Of a stretch of 64,000 nucleotides of DNA, positions 58,458-64,000 are shown piece after piece. Both the position numbers and the translations under genes were made by a program. Numbering within the stretch: position 1 is the first letter of the stretch; the number at the start of each line of letters is the position of its first letter. The notes beneath the pieces are model-generated. The model was not told where the DNA came from. It saw only the letters and a program-made list of their open reading frames with translations, and did not search any database. This DNA is from DATJMJ01 sp035503915 (GTDB lineage: Bacteria > Actinomycetota > Acidimicrobiia > Acidimicrobiales > Palsa-688): assembly GCA_035503915.1 (NCBI GenBank), contig DATJSU010000011.1, forward strand, positions 248,001 through 312,000, written 5' to 3'.

Positions 58458-59420
58458 TTGACGGCCGCCAGGGAGGCCGGCCGAGCGTCGTTGGCGATCG
58501 AGACACACGGCCTGATCAAGGCCTTTGGCGGCGTGCGCGCTGTGGACGAGGTCGACTTGGCGGTGCCTGCCGGGAGCATTTTCGGCTTCCTGGGGCCCAA
58601 TGGTTCGGGCAAGACGACCACGATCAAGGTCCTGCTCGGCCTGCTCAACCCGAACGGCGGCAGCTGGAGCCTCCTGGGCGAGCCAATGCCGCAGGCCACG
58701 ATGTCCGCGCTGCCACGCATAGGGGCGCTTGTCGAGGGCCCTGCCTTTTACCCATGGCTGTCCGGCCGGGACAACCTCGCACGCCTCGACGCTATGGGCC
58801 CCCGAGGGCGAGCACTCGCTGGTACCCGGGGGGCGCGCGTGGGCGGTGCTCTCGAAAGAGTGGGGCTCACCGCGGCCGCAAAAAAGAAATACCGTGCCTA
58901 TTCGTTGGGCATGCGCCAGCGCCTGGGGCTCGCTTGGGCGCTGATCCGGCCGCGGCAACTGCTCATCCTCGACGAGCCCACTAACGGCATGGACCCGCAG
59001 GGGACTCGTGAGATCCGCCACTTGGTGCGCCAGCTCGGGGCCGAAGGGACGACGGTGTTCCTTTCTTCTCACTTGCTTTCAGAAGTCGAGCAAGTGTGCA
59101 CCCACGTCGGGGTCATGCACCGCGGCAAGCTCCTCATGCAGGGCCCCATGGACCAGCTCCGCGCCAGCGCCGCACCCAAGCTGAGGGTCGAAGTCGACGA
59201 CCCGGCGCGAGCTGCTGAGGTATTAGGCCGTCTCGGCATGTCTTGTTTGGCGCTCGAAGGGCACCAAGTTGTGGGGGCGCTGGACGGGGTCAAACCGGAG
59301 GAGTGCTGCCGCCGGCTCGTTGAGGCGGGCGTGGCGGTACGAATGCTCCTCCCCGAGCAGGTCTCCTTGGAAGACGCTTTCGTTGCACTGACCGGGGAAG
59401 GTTTCAATGTGGCTGGTTGA
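58458..59420 (+). CDS. ABC transporter ATP-binding protein
   Basis: The 320-residue protein (TTG start 58458) has Walker A GPNGSGKTTTIKVLLGLLNP, signature YSLGMRQRLGLAWALIR, Walker B LLILDEPTNGMDPQG and the switch His in VFLSSHLLSEVEQVC. It is of the ABC-2/DrrA type and carries the C-terminal domain of that group. It overlaps the permease gene by 14 bases. Confidence 0.93.
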   Translation: MTAAREAGRASLAIETHGLIKAFGGVRAVDEVDLAVPAGSIFGFLGPNGSGKTTTIKVLLGLLNPNGGSWSLLGEPMPQATMSALPRIGALVEGPAFYPWLSGRDNLARLDAMGPRGRALAGTRGARVGGALERVGLTAAAKKKYRAYSLGMRQRLGLAWALIRPRQLLILDEPTNGMDPQGTREIRHLVRQLGAEGTTVFLSSHLLSEVEQVCTHVGVMHRGKLLMQGPMDQLRASAAPKLRVEVDDPARAAEVLGRLGMSCLALEGHQVVGALDGVKPEECCRRLVEAGVAVRMLLPEQVSLEDAFVALTGEGFNVAG

Positions 59421-60207
59421 GAGCAGGACCACCTTCCGCCGTGCCCGCGTCCTCGCCTCCTTGTGCGTCTTGGTTGCGGTCCCGGTTTTCCTCGCTCTCG
59501 CCGTGTACCTTTCGGGCGGGCCGGGTTCGGGGCAAGGCCCGCTCTTCCTCGACACCGCCTCGCACAACGCCATTTTCACCGCGCTCGCCGGGCTTGCCGT
59601 GACGATGCCATTTTTTATCCCGCTGGCGGTGGCAATAGTCGCCGGGGACTCGATCGCGGGCGAGGCGAGCCTGGGGACCCTGCGTTACTTGCTGACGAGG
59701 CCTTCGGGGCGGTCGCGGCTATTGCTCGCAAAGGGCCTTGTCGTCGGCCTCTTCTGTTTGCTTGCCGCGCTGACAGTGGTTGTCGCCGGAGTGGTCGCGG
59801 GGGTCGCCTTCTTCCCCCACGGCGAGGTCGTCACTTTGTCAGGGACGACCATCTCGTTCCTGAGCGGGCTCGGCCGCAGCCTCCTCGCCGGCCTTGTCGT
59901 CGGGGCGTCCATGTGGGGGCTCGCTTCTATCGGGCTGTTCATTTCGACCCTCACCGACGTCCCGATCGCCGCCATGGCGATAACGGTTGGCGTCGTCATT
60001 GTTTCCGGGATCCTGGACGGGGTTTCGCAGGTCGACTTCTTGCACCCTTGGCTTTTGACCAACTACTGGCTGGCCTTTGCTGACCTCATCCGCGACCCCA
60101 TCCGCTGGCACCAGGTTTGGAAGGACGTCGTCCTGCAAGTGGGCTACGTCGTCGTGTTCTCCTCAGCGGCGTGGGCGCGAATGACCTCCCGCGACGTGGT
60201 GGCGTAG
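59407..60207 (+). CDS. ABC-2 type transporter permease
   Basis: The 266-residue protein has six membrane helices with the ABC-2 permease pattern: a start helix (VLASLCVLVAVPVFLALAVY), GDSIAGEASLGTLRYLLTRP between helices 2 and 3, and RSRLLLAKGLVVGLFCLLAA. It pairs with the ATPase encoded just before it. The substrate is unknown; the LolA-like neighbour suggests a lipid or lipoprotein. Confidence 0.9.
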   Translation: MWLVESRTTFRRARVLASLCVLVAVPVFLALAVYLSGGPGSGQGPLFLDTASHNAIFTALAGLAVTMPFFIPLAVAIVAGDSIAGEASLGTLRYLLTRPSGRSRLLLAKGLVVGLFCLLAALTVVVAGVVAGVAFFPHGEVVTLSGTTISFLSGLGRSLLAGLVVGASMWGLASIGLFISTLTDVPIAAMAITVGVVIVSGILDGVSQVDFLHPWLLTNYWLAFADLIRDPIRWHQVWKDVVLQVGYVVVFSSAAWARMTSRDVVA

Positions 60208-60229
60208 GGACCCCGGCACCAGCGAGGCG

Positions 60230-61144
60230 CTAGGTGCGCTCCCAGAGCTTGATCCCGCCAACGATCCCGGCAGTGTTGTCGGCAAGGCTGACATCTGGGG
60301 GCAAGTCGATCGTGACCCGCCGCGAATTGCCGCCGCCGATGTAACAGTGGTCGTAAAAGACCAACGCTTTGATGATGACCAGAGCCTGGGCGAGGTGAGC
60401 GTTCCATTTTTTGTTGCCCATCTTTTGGCGGGCCTCGTCGCCCAAGACTTCGTTGTAGCTGGCTCCTTTCCTGCTGAGCGGGTGGTGGGCGAGCTCCAAG
60501 TGGGGCGCGAGCTTGCCTTGCCAGAAGAGCGCTGTCCCGACGCCCGTGCCGAGCGTGACCACGAGCTCGAGGCCTTCGCCCCGCACCAGTGCGGAGCCTT
60601 GGATGTCGGCGTCGTTGGCCACACGGCAGGGTTTACCGAGCGCGGAGGCGAGGTGGCTTTGGAGGTCGTAGTGGTGCCACGCCTTTTCGAGCGCCGCGCT
60701 CGGCTTGCCCTCTGGCCCCTGCGGAGAGATGAAATGAGGCGCAGAGAGGATGAGGCCGGTCCTGACCATCCCGGGGAAGCCGGCAGAGACCCTCTGGAAG
60801 CTCGGCAGGCCCTCAGTCAAGCGGACCAGGTGCGCCACGAGCTGCTGGGGACGGAGGGGGTAAGGCGTTTGGGCCCTGACGGGGTCGTGGAGGAGCTCGC
60901 CATGCTTTGACAGCACGGACGCCTTCAGCCCAGTCCCCCCGATGTCGAATGACAAGGTCCGTGGCAGCCCAGAGCCTCGGCGCGCAGGAACGGGACCGCT
61001 CCTTGAAACTGAGGCGGGGGCCCGCTGTCCGGCGCCCTGCCTGGCCTGCCCCGTTTGCCCCTTCTCGGCGACCCGGCCCGTCTTCGCCACCTGTCTTACC
61101 TGCTTGACCCCTCTGGTTGCTGCCACTGCTGCGGCTTTGGGCAT
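60230..61144 (-). CDS. ppgK: Polyphosphate glucokinase (ROK family)
   Basis: PpgK phosphorylates glucose with polyphosphate or ATP. The core starts near residue 62 (RTLSFDIGGTGLKASVLSKH) and has the PpgK-type motifs TPYPLRPQQLVAHLVRL, SAGFPGMVRTGLILSAPHF, NDADIQGSALVRGEGLELVV and TLGTGVGTALFWQGKLAPHL followed by ELAHHP. About 60 Lys/Arg/Ala-rich residues precede the core and may mean that the true start is further in, though no better ribosome site is seen. It converges with the ABC permease with a 22-base gap. Confidence 0.93.
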   Translation of the reverse strand: MPKAAAVAATRGVKQVRQVAKTGRVAEKGQTGQARQGAGQRAPASVSRSGPVPARRGSGLPRTLSFDIGGTGLKASVLSKHGELLHDPVRAQTPYPLRPQQLVAHLVRLTEGLPSFQRVSAGFPGMVRTGLILSAPHFISPQGPEGKPSAALEKAWHHYDLQSHLASALGKPCRVANDADIQGSALVRGEGLELVVTLGTGVGTALFWQGKLAPHLELAHHPLSRKGASYNEVLGDEARQKMGNKKWNAHLAQALVIIKALVFYDHCYIGGGNSRRVTIDLPPDVSLADNTAGIVGGIKLWERT

Positions 61145-61231
61145 GCAGCGACGATAGTCTCCCGTCCGCTCTCCCGCCCGCTAGCCTGAGGCAGTTAGGC
61201 CAGGCTGCAAAGACCGTATTAGGTTGTAGCG

Positions 61232-62200
61232 ATGCCCAGCGAAGCCGAACACAGCCTGTTGGCGGGACAGCGCATCGTCGTCACGGGCGGCTCGGGGTTC
61301 ATCGGGGCCCATGTCGTTTCCCGGCTGTGCACGATGGGCGCCTCCGTGGTCTCGGTCGACCGGCGCCCGGCGAAACCTTTCCGCTGCCACCCGGACGGCC
61401 AGCACGCCGTGCGCGTCGTCGGAGGGGACCTGCGTGAGCCGGCGGTTGTTCATGCGGCAATCGAGGAGGGTGCCAACTCCATAGTCCACATGGCAGCCCA
61501 GACCCAAGTGCTCCGTTCGATCGAGGACCCCGAAGGCTCCTTCGAGAACAATGTCGTCGTGACGTCGTCCCTCCTCGAAAGGGCCCGCAAGGTCCGCGTG
61601 AGCGCCTTCGTCATGGCTTCTACCAACGCCGTGGTCGGGGCCGGCGCATCGGGCACCCTCCACGAGGAGGTCCCGCTCGCCCCGTTGACGCCTTATGGCG
61701 CGACGAAGGCCGCGGGCGAGATGAACCTGTCGTGCTATACCGCTTCCTACGGCGTGCGCGGTGTGGCGCTGCGCTTTACCAACGTGTACGGCCTCGGGAT
61801 GTCGGAAAAGGACAGCATTGTGCCCCGGCTCATGAGGGCCGCCGCCAGCGGCGGCACTTTTGACGTTTACGGGGACGGCAAGCAGGTGCGCGATTACGTA
61901 AATGTGGCCGATGTTGTCGAGGCCGTGGTGCTCTCGCTCACGAACGCTGAACTTGCCGGCCCTGTCGTCATAGGGTCCGGCTCGTCGGTCTCGGTGCTCG
62001 ACCTGGTCGAGCTTGCCGAAGCGGCGCTCGGGACGACGCTCAACGTGCGGCATGTGCCTGCCAAGGCGGGCGAGATGCCGGCAGTGATAGTAGACAACTC
62101 CAAGGCCCGCAGCCTCGGTTGGGTGCCGCGGGTCACCCTCGAAGAGGGCCTTGCAGAAGTCGCAGGGGAGTGGGGGGGAGACATTGGCACGAGTGGCTGA
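61232..62200 (+). CDS. NAD-dependent sugar epimerase/dehydratase (extended SDR)
   Basis: The 322-residue protein has the Rossmann start RIVVTGGSGFIGAHVVSRLC, the catalytic Y-x-x-x-K in PYGATKAAGEMNL, upstream Ser/Thr (MASTNAVVGA), and FTNVYGLGMS with DYVNVADVVEAVV, as in UDP-glucose 4-epimerases and relatives. It likely makes a nucleotide sugar for the glycosyltransferase encoded next; the exact sugar cannot be told. The 87 bases upstream separate it from the divergent ppgK. Confidence 0.88.
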   Translation: MPSEAEHSLLAGQRIVVTGGSGFIGAHVVSRLCTMGASVVSVDRRPAKPFRCHPDGQHAVRVVGGDLREPAVVHAAIEEGANSIVHMAAQTQVLRSIEDPEGSFENNVVVTSSLLERARKVRVSAFVMASTNAVVGAGASGTLHEEVPLAPLTPYGATKAAGEMNLSCYTASYGVRGVALRFTNVYGLGMSEKDSIVPRLMRAAASGGTFDVYGDGKQVRDYVNVADVVEAVVLSLTNAELAGPVVIGSGSSVSVLDLVELAEAALGTTLNVRHVPAKAGEMPAVIVDNSKARSLGWVPRVTLEEGLAEVAGEWGGDIGTSG

Positions 62201-63089
62201 TGCCGGCGAGGCGGCGTACGAGAGCGGGGTGCAAGCGCGGCCGTGGGCTCGCTCAGCGGCTTACAGGCGCGCGGCCCTGGATGCCCGGCGGGGCGACGCG
62301 GGGCTGAGCCTCCTCGACCGCGAGCAGTCGGAGCTCTTTGCGGACCAGTACGCGGACCGGCCCTCCGCGCCGCTGGCGATCGTCATCGCTGCGTACAACG
62401 AGCAGGCAACCGTCGCGAGCGTGATCAAGGCCGTGCCCGACGAGCTTTGTGGGCTTGGCACTGAAGTCATCGTGGTCGTCGACGGCGCGCGCGACGGCAC
62501 TGCTGGGGCTGCACGAGAAGCCGGCGCACTTGTCTGCAACGTCCCCACGAACAGGGGCCAGGGAGCTGCCCTGCGCCTCGGGTACCACTTGGCGCGCTCG
62601 CGGGGCGCGAAGTTCATCATGACCACTGATGCCGATGGCCAGTACCAAAGTGCCGACATGGAGCGGGTTATCTGGCCCCTGGTCGAGGGCGAGGCTGACT
62701 TTGTTTCAGGTTCCCGGCGGCTCGGCTCTACCACGAGCAAGGACGCAGTGCGCAATACGGGTGTGGTCGTCTTTGCCGCCTTGATCAGCCTGCTGGTCCG
62801 CCGGCTCCTGACCGACCCGTCCTGCGGGTTGCGGGGCATGACCGCCGAGCTCACCGGGACGCTCGTGCTCGACCAGCCCCAGTACCAAGCCTCGGAGCTT
62901 TTGATCGGCGCGGCAATGGCCGGTTACCGCCTCAAAGAAGTCCCTATCGCGATGAAAGCCCGCGGGGCAGGCAAGTCCAAGAAGGCGGGCAACTTTGTCT
63001 ACGGGTTGCGGTTTGGCTCCGTGGTGGTTGGGACTTGGTGGCGCGAGCTGCGTGCGCCGGACCGGTTGACAAAGACCCAGCGGTCATAG
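62184..63089 (+). CDS. GT2 family glycosyltransferase (dolichol-phosphate-mannose synthase-like)
   Basis: I choose TTG 62184 because GGGGGGAG lies just before it; it gives 301 residues and overlaps the epimerase end by 17 bases. The GT-A domain is clear: LAIVIAAYNEQATVASVIKA, VIVVVDGARDGTAGAAREAG, NRGQGAALRLGYHLARS, and the metal site TTDADGQYQSADME. One membrane-like helix (VVVFAALISLLVRRLL) follows. Such enzymes load sugars onto polyprenyl phosphate. A GtrA-like gene overlaps its 3' end on the opposite strand. Confidence 0.9.
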   Translation: MARVADAGEAAYESGVQARPWARSAAYRRAALDARRGDAGLSLLDREQSELFADQYADRPSAPLAIVIAAYNEQATVASVIKAVPDELCGLGTEVIVVVDGARDGTAGAAREAGALVCNVPTNRGQGAALRLGYHLARSRGAKFIMTTDADGQYQSADMERVIWPLVEGEADFVSGSRRLGSTTSKDAVRNTGVVVFAALISLLVRRLLTDPSCGLRGMTAELTGTLVLDQPQYQASELLIGAAMAGYRLKEVPIAMKARGAGKSKKAGNFVYGLRFGSVVVGTWWRELRAPDRLTKTQRS

Positions 63090-63673
63090 GCGAGGTATTT
63101 GAGGATCGTCAGGACGACGATCGAAAAGGTATAGGACGCCGTCACGAGCAGGTCTTTCATCACATGCTCGACGTGGTTTGCCTCGACAGCTGCCAATTTG
63201 GTGACAGCGGTGGAGGCCACCAAGCTCACTACGGAAACCAGTACGTAAAGCGAGGTTTCGCGCCCAACTCCCTCACGTCCACGCTGTTGCCATGCCCACC
63301 GCCGGTTGAGGATCCAGTTCGGGACTGCGCCCGCGACAAAGGCGAGGACCGCGGACGTTGTCGCGCCCAGCCCAAGCCAGCTGAAACACGCGTACACGAC
63401 AAAGACGCTTGTAACGAACGCGACGATCGAACCCGCTCCGTACCGCCACATCTTGAGGAGGAGGGGCGTGCGCCAGCGGCCGAGCCAGTGCCCATCCACC
63501 AACCAGTGAACAGGGTGCACTCTTTTGGCCGCGGGGGCCTCGGCCACCGAAGGCGGGCTGAACAGCTCGCTGTCGGCGACTGCAACGGGCCCGCCATTGC
63601 TTGGCGCCTGGCTCAAACCGTCCACAGCATCGCTAAGGCCGTTTGATCGTTGGTACCTCAATGGGCCAAGCAT
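62999..63673 (-). CDS. GtrA-like membrane protein
   Basis: ATG 63673 gives 224 residues; the frame continues to 63760 but that part looks non-coding. Four membrane helices carry the GtrA pattern: YGAGSIVAFVTSVFVVYACF, GATTSAVLAFVAGAVPNWIL followed by NRRWAW, LYVLVSVVSLVASTAVTKLA, and LTILKYLAYDRWVF. GtrA-type proteins are proposed to flip or help transfer polyprenyl-linked sugars, fitting the convergent GT2 gene. The last 30 codons overlap that gene tail to tail. Confidence 0.85.
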   Translation of the reverse strand: MLGPLRYQRSNGLSDAVDGLSQAPSNGGPVAVADSELFSPPSVAEAPAAKRVHPVHWLVDGHWLGRWRTPLLLKMWRYGAGSIVAFVTSVFVVYACFSWLGLGATTSAVLAFVAGAVPNWILNRRWAWQQRGREGVGRETSLYVLVSVVSLVASTAVTKLAAVEANHVEHVMKDLLVTASYTFSIVVLTILKYLAYDRWVFVNRSGARSSRHQVPTTTEPNRNP

Positions 63674-63866
63674 ATTGGGTTGCCTCCGGCGGGGGTAGCG
63701 TAGACGCCCGCTTCTTACCAATGTCTTGGAATGGGGCTGACCCGGGACTCTAGTGGCCACAGCCGCTTAGTTTTAGCAGGCGCGCAGCGAATCGGGCGCA
63801 TTGGGAGCATGCAATAGGGCCACGGGCAGCAAGCCGGTCCACAAACCCTTAGTCTGAGCAGCAACG

Positions 63867-64000
63867 ATGGGGCCGATGAGAGAGCGCTGCCCAACACGCG
63901 TCCCGCGCCCGCTCTTATCGACAGCTGACGGGGGCCTGGCATCGCGAGCTAACAAATGGTGGGTGCTTGGCTGGGTGCTCCCCCTCGCCCTCGAGGTCGC
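63867..64000 (+). CDS. Start of a membrane protein gene cut by the right edge
   Basis: ATG 63867 (with a second ATG at 63876 in the same frame) opens a frame that stays open to the window end. The visible 44 residues have a basic start and end in a membrane-like stretch (WWVLGWVLPLALEV). There is too little sequence to name it. The 190 bases before it hold nothing I can support. Confidence 0.4.
   Translation, partial: MGPMRERCPTRVPRPLLSTADGGLASRANKWWVLGWVLPLALEV

Overview
The window is high-GC bacterial chromosome, most likely from an actinomycete relative (Actinomycetota, plausibly Acidimicrobiia). The pointers are a MurT/GatD pair, a polyphosphate-type ROK glucokinase, a WhiG/FliA-like sigma factor, a Gram-positive-style flagellum without P or L ring genes, and conjugation genes of the SCO6880/DUF6112 type. 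Genus and species cannot be read from the sequence. I see no rRNA, tRNA or CRISPR array.

Region 1 (1-38371) is a nearly complete flagellar locus. A long minus-strand series runs flgB-flgC-fliE-fliF-fliG-fliH-fliI-fliJ-(NlpC/P60+SLT hydrolase)-fliK-flgD-flgE. A hairpin terminator follows, and then a second transcription unit, probably with its own sigma-28-type promoter: flbD-motA-motB-fliL-fliM-fliN-fliO-fliP-fliQ-fliR-flhB-flhA-flhF, with flhF running off the left edge. Upstream lie fliD-fliS-(fliT-like), fliC, a giant GT4-GT2-TPR glycosyltransferase, a FkbM methyltransferase and fliA, all on the minus strand. Reading away from fliA on the plus strand are flgN-flgK-flgL-fliW-csrA. The rod, hook, junction, cap and filament proteins are almost free of Arg and Lys. 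The fliC leader places its ribosome-binding site in a hairpin loop, as expected for a FliW/CsrA switch. FlhF has kept its N-terminal domain but lost every GTPase motif.

Region 2 (38611-41335) holds a group 2 sigma-70 factor, a small secreted protein and a flippase-like membrane protein.

Region 3 (41390-50983) is a conjugation module, probably decayed or domesticated. It has a MobF/TrwC relaxase with a dead helicase half, a 55-residue protein, a DUF6112-like pilin-sized protein, a TrbL/VirB6-like membrane protein, an SCO6880-like protein and a VirB4-like ATPase. A minus-strand MMPL exporter sits between the last two. An 18-bp tandem duplication lies at the seam with the next region.

Region 4 (50998-55048) is a tight minus-strand operon of pspA, an unrecognised 140-residue protein and three paralogues that each carry two YbjQ/UPF0145-like domains. 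It looks like an envelope-stress module and is the best candidate here for an undescribed system.

Region 5 (55084-64000) is cell envelope and metabolism: murT-gatD, a LolA-like protein with an ABC transporter, ppgK, a sugar epimerase, a GT2 glycosyltransferase, a GtrA-like protein and the start of a further gene at the right edge.
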